From contig JADGRA010000015.1 in assembly GCA_017881265.1 (NCBI GenBank), positions 62,001 to 126,000 on the forward strand: a DNA stretch of 64,000 bases. Direction: 5' to 3'. The first letter of the stretch is position 1; each line of letters starts with the position of its first letter. Position numbers and translations under genes: made by a program. This DNA is from Myxococcaceae bacterium. GTDB lineage: Bacteria; Myxococcota; Myxococcia; Myxococcales; Myxococcaceae. Below the pieces are notes generated by a model. The model searched no databases, was not told the DNA's origin, and saw only the letters and a list, made by a program, of their open reading frames with translations. Below are positions 8,253 through 17,122 of the stretch, one piece after another.

Positions 8253-9740
8253 TCACTCCTTGTCTAGCTTCCCCACCAGGGAGAGCGTGAAGGACGCCCC
8301 CATGTATTTGAAATGCGGACGCACCTGAATGCCGCACCGGTACCATCCCGGCTGGCCTTCCACGTCGCTTACGGTCACCTTGGCCGAGCGGAGCGGGCGG
8401 GCACTGCGCACCGAGGGCGCCGGGTCCTCCATGTCTGCGACGTACTGATTAATCCAGACGTTCAGCTCGCGCTCGAGGTCGCCGCGCTCTTTCCAGCTTC
8501 CAATCTGCTCGCGCTGGAGCACTTTGATGTAGTGCGCCAGCCGCGTCATGATGAACATGTAAGGCAGCTGCGTGCCGAGCCGGAAGTTAGTTTCCGCCGC
8601 CTTGCCGTCTGGGTTGTTGCCGAACATCTTCGGCTTCTGCGAGGAGTTGGCCGAGAAGAAGGCCGCGTTGTCGGAGTCCTTGCGGTAGGTGAGGCCGATG
8701 AAGCCTTCCTCCGACAGCTCGTACTCGCGACGCTCGGTGAGGCTGATTTCGGTGGGAATTTTCGTCTGCACTGCCCCCATCGCCTGGTACTGGTGCAAGG
8801 GCAGGTTCTCCACCGTTCCGCCGGATTGCGGTCCGATGATGTTGGGACCCCAGCGGAACTTCGCGAAGCTGTCCACCACCCGGCTGGTGAGGGCCAGTGA
8901 GGCCGGTCCCCACAGGTACTTGTCGTGGCTCCCCGCCACGTCCTCAGTGAAGTTGAAGGCCTTCACCGGGATTTGGTTCTCCCCGTAGGGAAGCCGTAGC
9001 AGAAAGCGCGGCATGCAGAGCCCGACATAGCGCGCGTCCTCGCTGTCGCGGAAGCTGTGCCAGCGCGCGTATTGGGGCCCCTCGAACAGGGCTTTGAGGT
9101 CCTTCAGGTTCGGCAGGTTGAGGAACGTCTTGTCCGGGCCGAAGAATTCCGGGGCGGCGTTGGTGATGATGGGGGCGTGCGCCATCGCGGCCACGGCAGC
9201 GCATTTCTGAAGGAGCGCCATGTCCTGGGGCCCGTGCCCGAACTCGTAATTGGCGCAAATCGCCCCGTACGGCTTGCCACCGAGTACGCCGTACTCGCGC
9301 TTGTAGACGATGTTGTACAAGCCGGTGTTGGGAAGGTCCGGCTCGTTGTCGAAGTCCTGAATCAGCTCGTCCTTGGAAACGTTGAGCAGCTGGACTCGGA
9401 TGTTCTCCCGAAAGTCCGTGCGCTCGATGAGGAAGCGCAAGCCTCGCCAGGCAGACTCCAGCTTTTGGAAGGATGGCTGGTGGAGAATCTCGTTCACCTG
9501 CGCGCTCATCCGCGCGTCGAGCTCGGCAATCATCGCGTCGACCAGCGCCTTGTCGACCCGCTCCAGATTCCGGCCGGGAGCGAGTAACTCGGTGATGAAC
9601 GCGGTGACCCCCTGCTTGGCCACGGCGTAGGCGTCATCGGACGGTTTCAGCCGTGTTTCGGCAAGGATGTCCTCGAGGAGGGAACCCTCCGCCTGGGCCT
9701 TCGCTTCTTTGCCAACTGCTTCGGTCTTCGGGTCAGCCAT
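8253..9740 (-). CDS. tssC: T6SS sheath large subunit TssC
   Basis: This 495-residue protein matches TssC (VipB/ImpD). An N-terminal helical part contains the family ILHQPSFQKLESAWRGL segment, then FDNEPDLPNTGLYNIVYKREYG. A central domain has FLNLPNLKDLKALFEG, and the C-terminus ends in the PGWYRCGIQVRPHFKYMGAS strand unit. TssC with TssB forms the contractile sheath. An AGGAG lies about 11 bp before the ATG at 9740. It is one gene length from hcp and 13 bp after tssB. Confidence 0.96.
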   Translation of the reverse strand: MADPKTEAVGKEAKAQAEGSLLEDILAETRLKPSDDAYAVAKQGVTAFITELLAPGRNLERVDKALVDAMIAELDARMSAQVNEILHQPSFQKLESAWRGLRFLIERTDFRENIRVQLLNVSKDELIQDFDNEPDLPNTGLYNIVYKREYGVLGGKPYGAICANYEFGHGPQDMALLQKCAAVAAMAHAPIITNAAPEFFGPDKTFLNLPNLKDLKALFEGPQYARWHSFRDSEDARYVGLCMPRFLLRLPYGENQIPVKAFNFTEDVAGSHDKYLWGPASLALTSRVVDSFAKFRWGPNIIGPQSGGTVENLPLHQYQAMGAVQTKIPTEISLTERREYELSEEGFIGLTYRKDSDNAAFFSANSSQKPKMFGNNPDGKAAETNFRLGTQLPYMFIMTRLAHYIKVLQREQIGSWKERGDLERELNVWINQYVADMEDPAPSVRSARPLRSAKVTVSDVEGQPGWYRCGIQVRPHFKYMGASFTLSLVGKLDKE

Positions 9741-9753
9741 GGTTTTTGGGCTC

Positions 9754-10257
9754 CTACTTCTTTTCCTCGGTCCCGAGGCCGAGTTCCGCCATCAATTGGG
9801 CGCGCGTGCCCTCGTCGGCGAGCAGCGTCTGTAACTTCTTGCGGAAGGCCGGCACGTTGCCGAGCGGTCCTTTGAGCGCCGTCAACGTCGAGCGCAGTTC
9901 GAGCAGTTTCTTCAGCTCCGGAACCTGCTGAACGACGGCTTCTGGCCCAAAGTCATTCAGGGTCTTGATGTTCAGCTCAACACTGAGCGACGCATCCTTC
10001 GTCCCGGACAGCTTGTCCGGCACCGACAGGTTCACCTTCAAGTTCTGCTTGGCGAGGACGTCGTTGAAGTTGTCTTTGTCGATGCTGATGGTCTTGCGGT
10101 CCTCGAGCGTCTTTTCGTCGTCGGGAACATTCTCGTTGTACTCCCCCATCACCAGGACGTTGAGCGGGAGCTCGACTTCCTCCTGCGCGCCCCCCACCTC
10201 GGTCTTGTACAGAATATTGACCCGCTCCTTGGGAGCGACAGTGCTGTCCTTGGCCAT
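9754..10257 (-). CDS. tssB: T6SS sheath small subunit TssB
   Basis: This 167-residue protein (from the ATG at 10257) matches TssB (VipA/ImpB). It carries the ERVNILYKTEVGGAQEEVELPL opening pattern, an LEDRKTISIDKDNFNDVL stretch and the LNIKTLNDFGPEAV helix near the middle. I chose the ATG at 10257 over an in-frame GTG at 10266 because a GGGGAG lies about 10 bases before the ATG but only one base before the GTG. It pairs with TssC downstream. Confidence 0.95.
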   Translation of the reverse strand: MAKDSTVAPKERVNILYKTEVGGAQEEVELPLNVLVMGEYNENVPDDEKTLEDRKTISIDKDNFNDVLAKQNLKVNLSVPDKLSGTKDASLSVELNIKTLNDFGPEAVVQQVPELKKLLELRSTLTALKGPLGNVPAFRKKLQTLLADEGTRAQLMAELGLGTEEKK

Positions 10258-10330
10258 GGCGTACACACTCCCCTGGTTGGGCCCCCCCGGGCTGGTCCGC
10301 CGGCCGTAGGGCCTGAACGAGATTACTCAA

Positions 10331-11917
10331 TCACGTCTGAATCCGCATTGCAGCCGCCGGAGAGATTCGACACAGGCGCTGGTAGTACCCATTGTCCTCT
10401 TCTGAAAGGGCGCCGGCGGGCCTGCAAGACAACAGGCCTTCGAGGCACTCCACCGTCAGCTGGGGCTCCCAGGTATCGAGGTCGTGTACCGTGCACTCCT
10501 TGGCCAACGCCGAGTAGAGCGCGCGCGCCAACGCCGGCTGGGTTGCTGCAATGCACAACTTGGCCAATTCCAGCCGCAAACGAAAACGTGAATGTCCACT
10601 GTTTGCGGTTTGGACGCGACTCTGCAACAGCGCCAGCCCGTCCGCCGATTTGCCAGCAGCGAACAGCGACTTGGCGTCGCGGACAGCCTCACCCGTGTCA
10701 TCAGCGACCCCCGCCGCGCGAGCGGCCCCGGCCCCGCCGACGGCCACCTCCAGTTCCAGCCAGGCGCGGGTCTGGCCGTCGGCCACCGGGGTGCCGTCGT
10801 TGGCCACCAGTTCCGCCGCTTCCGGAAATCGCCGAAGCCAGCCGGCGACTTCTGACTCCAGGGCCTTGCGCGCCGTTTCGTACGTCGGGCCGAGGGAGGC
10901 GAGCGCCCGGGCAGTGTAGCGACTCAAATCGAGGCTGAATCGGTGCTGAAGCAGGGCCGACTCGGCTTCCTCGATGAGCTCAGCCGCCTTGGCATTGGCG
11001 GCCATGGCGTCCAACTGTTGCCGCAGCGTGGGCCGCGGGGCCTCAAACGCGGAACGGCCGTCCGGTCCCTTCGGGGGAGGCTGGGCAAGGGGCAGCCAGA
11101 GCCCGGTACGCAACAGCCGGTAGGCCAGCGGATCGGCGAGGTTGGCGCGTCGCAGGTTACCGGCCAGGGAGGTGAGCGCGTCGCCCACGGCACCGAGGTA
11201 CGCGCCGGCGTCCGCCGATGCCGCGGGCAACGGAGGAGGGGCCTCCGGCGCCGGACTTGCCGCCGAGGCCGGCGCCGGAGTCGCAGCCGAGGTGGCGGCG
11301 GCTTGGGGTTCCGGCGCGGCCGCGGGCGGCGGACTCGGTGGGGCTTCCTCCGGCAGTTGCAGCTTGAGCCGGTCGAGCGCCTCCAGGAGCGGCCCAAAGG
11401 CGGGACCCGCGCCGCTGAATTTCGCCCGGGCGAGCTCGGCCAGCCGCTGAGCCGTAGGCAGCATCGCCTCGACCGTCTCGCGGTCTGCGGCGGAGACCCG
11501 CACTCCGCCGAGGGCGATGGTGGCGCGCTGCAGAAACCAGCCCAGCGCGTTCGCTCGCGCTTTGGTGCGTGTCACGTCCGGAAACAGCGTTTCCCAGTGC
11601 CGGTCCAGCAACTCGCTCAGGAGCACCAGGGCATCGAGGAGCCCCCCCACCGCGCGCTTGGTTCCGAAGAAGGCGTAGCCGGTATAGGCGGCGACGAGTA
11701 GGTCCTTGGACTTCTTCTGGAGAATGCCGCCTCCCAGCTTCGTCACTTGGACCCAGTCGACCGTGCCTCCGGTGGGAGCGTCGAGCTTGGCCACCTCGCC
11801 GAGGAGCTTCTCGTAGTCCGGGTCGTAGCGCGCGTTGGTACCGGTGGGAGCCGTGGCGGACACCGGCTCAAGCCATGCCTGCACCCGCTTCAGCAGTTCC
11901 TCGGCAGGCAGGGCCAT
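10331..11917 (-). CDS. tssA: T6SS assembly cap/chaperone TssA
   Basis: This 528-residue protein has an N-terminal ImpA-type domain (about 1-140: ARYDPDYEKLLGEV, VDWVQV, SKDLLVAAYTGYA, WETLFPDV). An Ala/Pro-rich hinge (about 195-230) leads to a long helical C-terminal part resembling VasJ-type TssA, with the DLDTWEPQLTVECLEGLLSC signature near the end. TssA proteins of this long class stay at the baseplate or cap the growing sheath. A 73-bp gap separates it from tssB, the largest gap inside the core operon apart from the spacing before tssJ. Confidence 0.92.
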   Translation of the reverse strand: MALPAEELLKRVQAWLEPVSATAPTGTNARYDPDYEKLLGEVAKLDAPTGGTVDWVQVTKLGGGILQKKSKDLLVAAYTGYAFFGTKRAVGGLLDALVLLSELLDRHWETLFPDVTRTKARANALGWFLQRATIALGGVRVSAADRETVEAMLPTAQRLAELARAKFSGAGPAFGPLLEALDRLKLQLPEEAPPSPPPAAAPEPQAAATSAATPAPASAASPAPEAPPPLPAASADAGAYLGAVGDALTSLAGNLRRANLADPLAYRLLRTGLWLPLAQPPPKGPDGRSAFEAPRPTLRQQLDAMAANAKAAELIEEAESALLQHRFSLDLSRYTARALASLGPTYETARKALESEVAGWLRRFPEAAELVANDGTPVADGQTRAWLELEVAVGGAGAARAAGVADDTGEAVRDAKSLFAAGKSADGLALLQSRVQTANSGHSRFRLRLELAKLCIAATQPALARALYSALAKECTVHDLDTWEPQLTVECLEGLLSCRPAGALSEEDNGYYQRLCRISPAAAMRIQT

Positions 11918-11923
11918 GGGGGC

Positions 11924-12850
11924 TCAGGCAGTCAGTGCGGAAAAAACGCGCGAGATGGACCACTCGGGGGAGGAGAGCGCTTCCCGCTGGGCTGCCGACA
12001 GCGCCTGTGCCGCGGCCTGTTGGGCAACAACCTGCGCTGTCCGCAAGGGCCAGACGACAGAGAGGCGTGAATCCGGGCGCGCCAGGTGGCTCAGTAGCGC
12101 CGGTGGAGGGGCACCCAGCGACAGGAGCAGGCGGGGAGGCGCCGCTTCCGTCCACAGGAAAGCCGGGGGTTGCTGGCGCCAGGCCAGGGCCCGGGTGGCC
12201 AAATCCAGCCAAGGGGCCGGGCCCTCGCCGGCGAGGGGGCACTCGAGAACCACCCGGGTCCGGGCGGGGGGTTCGGCGCGGTCGGTGGCGCAGGCCGAGA
12301 GAAAAGTCCGGAAGCCGTAGGCGGCTCCGCCCTCGCCGGTAGAGACGCTGGCCAATAGGCCGTCCGCTGCGCGGTCCAGCAGCAGCTGCGCCATCCCCTC
12401 GGCAAAGTCCCATTCCGGCGCCCCCGGCGCGCTCAGCGCGCGGACCCGCGCCGTCAACTCGGCCGCCGACAGCGTCGAGGCCTCGCCCAACAGCCGTGCC
12501 ACCTCGCCGAGAAAGCCGGCGTAGGCCAACGGCAGGCGGGCGAAGCGGCGGGCCAGGCCCACGGCGTCGACCGGGACGAAGATGGCCAGAGGAAATACCC
12601 GGCCCACCGAGTCGCGGCTGGGCACCAGGGCTCCGACCACCGCATTCTTGGCCCCGCCCGACGCGTAAAGGAAGCACACCGGGAGGTCCGGCAGCGCCGC
12701 GCCGGTGCGGTACAGCCCCTCTTGGGCCTCCTCCAGCCAGCGGGTGAATTCCAACGCCGCTGGGTCCGCCACGTTGGAGCGGATGAAGTCGCCCTGGGCC
12801 GGGATTTTGCCGTAGAGGCCGGGCGCCTGCGGAGTGGGAGCCGGGGTCAC
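11924..12850 (-). CDS. tagF: T6SS-associated protein TagF
   Basis: This 308-residue protein begins with the typical TagF/ImpM opening: PGLYGKIPAQGDFIRSNV, then a FTRWLEEAQEGL helix, PVCFLYASG and VGRVFPLAIFV. In several bacteria TagF holds the T6SS off by sequestering Fha until it is released. Here the FHA protein is encoded in the same operon and a kinase gene lies in the island. The start is 4 bp after the tssM stop. Confidence 0.9.
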   Translation of the reverse strand: MTPAPTPQAPGLYGKIPAQGDFIRSNVADPAALEFTRWLEEAQEGLYRTGAALPDLPVCFLYASGGAKNAVVGALVPSRDSVGRVFPLAIFVPVDAVGLARRFARLPLAYAGFLGEVARLLGEASTLSAAELTARVRALSAPGAPEWDFAEGMAQLLLDRAADGLLASVSTGEGGAAYGFRTFLSACATDRAEPPARTRVVLECPLAGEGPAPWLDLATRALAWRQQPPAFLWTEAAPPRLLLSLGAPPPALLSHLARPDSRLSVVWPLRTAQVVAQQAAAQALSAAQREALSSPEWSISRVFSALTA

Positions 12851-12854
12851 CAGG

Positions 12855-15800
12855 TCACCCGGTAGGCCGACAGACAGGAAACGTGGGCGGGACCAGTCCT
12901 GGCGCCCGGAAGGGCTGCAACAGCTGGGGCTTGCGGCCGGTCTTCACCGAGCCGAAGAAGGGCGTGTCGGCGCGCGCCGGGCGGACATCCACCACCACCT
13001 CCGCGTCCAGCGTCGGCACCCGCCAGGCCAGGGTGAAGGTGGTGGCGCCGACCGAGCGGACAGTGCCGAGCTCGAGGAGCCGGAGCAGTCCCCACTCCCC
13101 ATCCTGTTGAATCGTTTCTGTCCGCCCTCGGGAATCGCGCACGCGAATCGACGCACCGGGCGTCTTGCCCGCTTGGGGCCACTTGAATTGGGCCCACTCC
13201 TCCGGACCGTTCCGGTAGTCGATGCTCTGCCCGTCCACGGTGAAGGCGACGCTGGCCAACTTCGGCGAGGGCTGAATGTGCAACGCGAACGCCACCAGGG
13301 GCTCGTTGCTGGAGGGCGGAAACAGGGCGCGTGTCACCTGGTTGGCCCGGGCCAAGTAGGCCAGCACCGAGGTCGGGTACACGTGGGAACTGCCAGGTGG
13401 ATAGATGAAGCGGTCCCCGGCCTGGAGCACGTGGGAGCGCATGTCCGACTCGTACTGTCCCCACAGCTGGCCGGTCTTGGGCTTGAAGAAGTCGGCCACG
13501 TCGGCCATGGGCGCATCTTGCCCGGCGGGGGTGAAGGGGTAGCGGCCGACGAGTCGTTTGAAGGGCTCGCCCACCGCACTGCAAAACTTGGCCAGCGCGT
13601 CGACCCGCGCTCCCTTCATCACCGACTGGTAGGCTTGGTCCACCGGAGGCACCAGCAGGTTGGTCAGAAGAGGCCGCCACCAGCCCGGGCCCTGCCCGTT
13701 GACGAGTCCCTCCACCCGCGCCCTCGCCGCCTGAAAGCGCTGGCCGAGCGACGCGGAATCCTGGGTCTCGGACCGCAGTGCATCTCGCACCAGAATCAAC
13801 TGCTCCTGGTAGCCATCCAGGGGGACTGCCTCTTTGGGCGCTCCGTCCGCCGGCTTGCGCCCCGAACCGGCCCCGAAGCTGACAAATCCTTCGAAGGTTT
13901 GGCGCAAGTCGGTGGCGGTGAATGGACGGTCCGGGTCGTCCGCCCCCCAGCTCGGAATCTGCACGTTGCCCTTGGTTGCCTGCTCGAGCTTCGCCCCGAG
14001 CTTCTCTTTGAGGTCCAGGCCCATCTCCTCCACCTTGCCAGTGAGGCGGGTGTTGTAGCCCACCGTCGAGAAGAGTCGGGCGAGGGGGGGTTGGGCTCCG
14101 CTGGTCAGGTTCTCCAGAAGGACTTGGACGGCCGAGCGGTCCCCGCCGAGGGAGGCCAGGGTGATGGACTCCAGGAAGTTGCGCCATTCTGCGGCGTAGG
14201 CGCGGAAGTACGCACTCTGGAGGTCACTGGCGCCTTTGCCCCCCTCATCGGCGACGTCAGAGAGCACCCAGCCGTCGCCCCCTTGCAGCCCGGCCTTCAA
14301 CAGGTCGGAGGCCTTCTCGTCGTAGGCCTTCTTGGTGAAGGCGCCGCGGACTCGGCGGTTGGAGCTCAGCTCCGGCACGGTGCCACCGAGAATGGAGCCA
14401 AGCGAGAGGTCGGCGTCCTCGCGGGCGACATCGGCGATGAGCCGCTCGAGCGCCAAGTCGGTCAAGGGAAGCCGCTTCAACTCCTCCCGGGCGCGCCTCA
14501 CCAGCGCCTCGTCCCGCGGCAACGCCAGCGTTGCGTCGGCGCCCAGCAAGCGAAGGTATAGCGCGGTGTGGGCCTTGACCGCCTTTCCGTCCTCGCTATT
14601 GGCGCCCAGCCGGTCGAGCCACGGTTCGGTGAGCCGAGGCAAAAGCCACGCTTCGGCCGCAGCATCGAGCGGAGGCTCGAGCTTCCCCTTGGGTGTGGTA
14701 AGCAGCAGGTGGAGCTTCAACGCGTCCCAGTAGGTGAGGTGGTCGCGGGCGGTGAGCTTCGTGGGGAGACGCTCCTGTTCCTTGACGAAGGCTGCCAGGG
14801 AGCGGTCCCGTCGGTCGAGCACCTGCTTCACCAGCAGGTCCCGGACCGTGGTGCCGTAAAACCCCTGGGTGCGCTCGAGCAATGCGTCGCCCTGGTACAT
14901 GCCGAAGCGCATCGACCAGGGAGCGCCATTCTTGTCCCAGTCCACCAACTCGTCGAGCCGGCGCTGCAGGGGGTTGAGCGCCCGCAGAGCCCGAATCGAG
15001 CCGGTATCCAGCTCCCCCTTGAGTGCGGCCACCATCTCCCGGGTGCTGCGAATCAAGCCCAAGTTCTTGAAGAAGGAGATGGAGGGAAAAATCAACAGCA
15101 AGGCTGCTACGGCGAGCGCGGCGACGGTGTAGGCCCGCTGGAGCATCAGCGCCCTGCGCGTCGCGCTCGATGTCCTGATGGCTAGGCTCTGGTCCTTGAA
15201 GATGACGCGGGAGAAGACGTCTCGCAGGAAGTAGCTCTTGGGGTCCTGGGGCGGCGCCTCGCCTTCGGGAAGCGCGCTCTGCATGCCGAAGGCCGTGGCC
15301 ATGGCACGCATCACCCGGTCGATGGGGCGACCCTCCTGCGTGCCGCTGGTGAAGTACATGCCCCGCATCACCGGCGTGTCCTGGTAGACGTTTTCGACAA
15401 ACACCGTCTGGAGGAACTCGGCCAGGCTCGACTTCAAACCCTCGAACTGCGCGGGGAACTGAAAGATGAGCTCCCGCTCCTCCACCCGTCGCGCCTTGCC
15501 CAGGCGCGCCATGGACCAGGCGCTGACTTGGGTGGACAGCTCGTCGAAGTAGCCGCTGAATACTTCAGCCGGCGTCCCCGCGCGCTCGGTCGGCAAGGTG
15601 AAGCCCCAAATCTCGCCTCGCTCGTTCTTGTTCAGCTCGCCGAAGGTCTCCACGAAACCGGCGAGGAGGTCGCACTTGGTAAACAGGACGTACACCGGCA
15701 GCACCAGCTTGAGCCGGGACATGACCTCGTCGATGCGCTCGCGGATCCGCTGACCGAGCGCGGCGGCACCCTCCTCGTCGAGATCGATGAAGTCGCCCAC

Positions 15801-16415
15801 GCTGACGGCCACCAACAGTCCGTTGAGTGGGCGCTTCGGCCGGTTGCGAACCAGCATGTCGAGAAAGCTCAGCCACTCGTCACGGTCGTTGTCCTCGGTG
15901 GTGTAGCGGCCTGCCGTGTCGAGAATCACGGCCTCGTTGGTCAGCCACCACTCGCAGTTGCGCGTCCCGGCGACGCCCTTCACCCCACGGCCCCCAGCCG
16001 ACAGGTAGGGGAATTGCAGGCCAGATTTGCTGAGGGCCGTGCTCTTGCCCGCCCCAGGTGGACCGATGATGAGGTACCAGGGGAGGACACCCAGCGCATC
16101 GCTTCCCCCGCGGGCAAGCTTGCTCGACTTGAGCGCGCCCACCGCCTTGGCGAATTCGGACTGCAGAGCCTGGACCTCTGGCTGTTGGTCGGGCCGCACC
16201 TGCGCCGCGAAGGCATCGCCTTGAGACTGGAGGGTCTTTTCGATGGCCTGCGCAGCAGCTCGGGCCTGCAGGCGCTTGATGACCACAATCGCCGCCACCG
16301 CCACCACCACCGCCACGGTGGGGACGATGGCCAGGACCAGCGTGACGTGAAACACCAGCGCCACGGTCCACAGCGTGGACAAGAGGACGATGAGGAAGAT
16401 GATGCCGATGATCAT
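12855..16415 (-). CDS. tssM: T6SS membrane-complex protein TssM (IcmF family)
   Basis: This 1186-residue inner-membrane protein has two N-terminal membrane segments (about 1-20 and 25-45). A cytoplasmic NTPase-like domain carries an intact Walker A GPPGAGKS at 118-125. A third membrane segment lies near 430-450, followed by a long periplasmic part that ends in the beta-rich C-terminal region contacting TssJ. The WWLTNEAVILDTAGRY stretch is the IcmF Walker-B-like site. Size and layout are typical. The gene follows tssL by 16 bp. With TssL and TssJ it anchors the baseplate to the envelope. Confidence 0.95.
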   Translation of the reverse strand: MIIGIIFLIVLLSTLWTVALVFHVTLVLAIVPTVAVVVAVAAIVVIKRLQARAAAQAIEKTLQSQGDAFAAQVRPDQQPEVQALQSEFAKAVGALKSSKLARGGSDALGVLPWYLIIGPPGAGKSTALSKSGLQFPYLSAGGRGVKGVAGTRNCEWWLTNEAVILDTAGRYTTEDNDRDEWLSFLDMLVRNRPKRPLNGLLVAVSVGDFIDLDEEGAAALGQRIRERIDEVMSRLKLVLPVYVLFTKCDLLAGFVETFGELNKNERGEIWGFTLPTERAGTPAEVFSGYFDELSTQVSAWSMARLGKARRVEERELIFQFPAQFEGLKSSLAEFLQTVFVENVYQDTPVMRGMYFTSGTQEGRPIDRVMRAMATAFGMQSALPEGEAPPQDPKSYFLRDVFSRVIFKDQSLAIRTSSATRRALMLQRAYTVAALAVAALLLIFPSISFFKNLGLIRSTREMVAALKGELDTGSIRALRALNPLQRRLDELVDWDKNGAPWSMRFGMYQGDALLERTQGFYGTTVRDLLVKQVLDRRDRSLAAFVKEQERLPTKLTARDHLTYWDALKLHLLLTTPKGKLEPPLDAAAEAWLLPRLTEPWLDRLGANSEDGKAVKAHTALYLRLLGADATLALPRDEALVRRAREELKRLPLTDLALERLIADVAREDADLSLGSILGGTVPELSSNRRVRGAFTKKAYDEKASDLLKAGLQGGDGWVLSDVADEGGKGASDLQSAYFRAYAAEWRNFLESITLASLGGDRSAVQVLLENLTSGAQPPLARLFSTVGYNTRLTGKVEEMGLDLKEKLGAKLEQATKGNVQIPSWGADDPDRPFTATDLRQTFEGFVSFGAGSGRKPADGAPKEAVPLDGYQEQLILVRDALRSETQDSASLGQRFQAARARVEGLVNGQGPGWWRPLLTNLLVPPVDQAYQSVMKGARVDALAKFCSAVGEPFKRLVGRYPFTPAGQDAPMADVADFFKPKTGQLWGQYESDMRSHVLQAGDRFIYPPGSSHVYPTSVLAYLARANQVTRALFPPSSNEPLVAFALHIQPSPKLASVAFTVDGQSIDYRNGPEEWAQFKWPQAGKTPGASIRVRDSRGRTETIQQDGEWGLLRLLELGTVRSVGATTFTLAWRVPTLDAEVVVDVRPARADTPFFGSVKTGRKPQLLQPFRAPGLVPPTFPVCRPTG

Positions 16416-16431
16416 CCGGTCGGTTTCCTCG

Positions 16432-17103
16432 CTACTTCGCTTTGACCGCTGCCATCTCGTCCGTCAAAGAGGACAGGCTTCCGGACAGCGCCAGTCGGAG
16501 CCCGACGAAGAGCAGCAACGCGAACACCAGGGCCCCGGCCGCCACCAGCAGAAGCGGCGTGTTGGCGCGCGCCCGGGACAGGGTCTCGGTGGGGCGGTCG
16601 CCGCTGGGGGAGAGCTGCTCTACGTCGGCGGAGCGTGGAGCGACTTCGCGCTGGAGCGATTCGCTCAGGGTCAACAGCTCCAATTCGCCCCCACGCACAC
16701 GGTACTTTCCTTGAAAGCCGAACCAGAGGCACAGCGCGTACACCCGGAGCGCGTCGTGGCGCCGCGGGTCGTGGCGAATGTTCTCGAGTCGCTGAAAGAA
16801 CCCGTCGCCCGCGGTGTTCTCCCGAAAATAGTGCATCTGCAGGAGTTGGCCCATCCAGCCACTGGCCACCGGTTCCCCGGCGTTGAGGGCCACCTCGTCG
16901 GCCAGGGCGATGATGGCGTAGGTGATGTCCTCGACGTCTTGGTGCGCGAGCCCAGCATCGGCGAGCTGGGACTGCATCCGGTCGACGAAGCCTCGGAGTC
17001 GGCGCTGGAGCACCTCCGGTGCCGGCAGCATCGCCGGATCGGCGTGTCGGAGTTGTTGGATCGCTCCGAAGCAATCCTGGGTCGCAGCGTGAACGGCGTC
17101 CAT
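16432..17103 (-). CDS. tssL: T6SS membrane-complex protein TssL (DotU family)
   Basis: This 223-residue protein starts at the ATG at 17103, which has GAGGAG immediately upstream; a longer in-frame extension has no family character and overlaps tssK. The cytoplasmic DotU domain shows the ADEVALNAGEP and YFRENTAGDGFFQRL motifs and LCLWFGFQGKYR. A single C-terminal membrane helix (about 185-210) tail-anchors it. There is no C-terminal OmpA/peptidoglycan-binding domain, so any wall anchoring must come from another protein. Confidence 0.93.
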   Translation of the reverse strand: MDAVHAATQDCFGAIQQLRHADPAMLPAPEVLQRRLRGFVDRMQSQLADAGLAHQDVEDITYAIIALADEVALNAGEPVASGWMGQLLQMHYFRENTAGDGFFQRLENIRHDPRRHDALRVYALCLWFGFQGKYRVRGGELELLTLSESLQREVAPRSADVEQLSPSGDRPTETLSRARANTPLLLVAAGALVFALLLFVGLRLALSGSLSSLTDEMAAVKAK

Positions 17104-17122
17104 GGTCTCCTCGCGTTCCCGC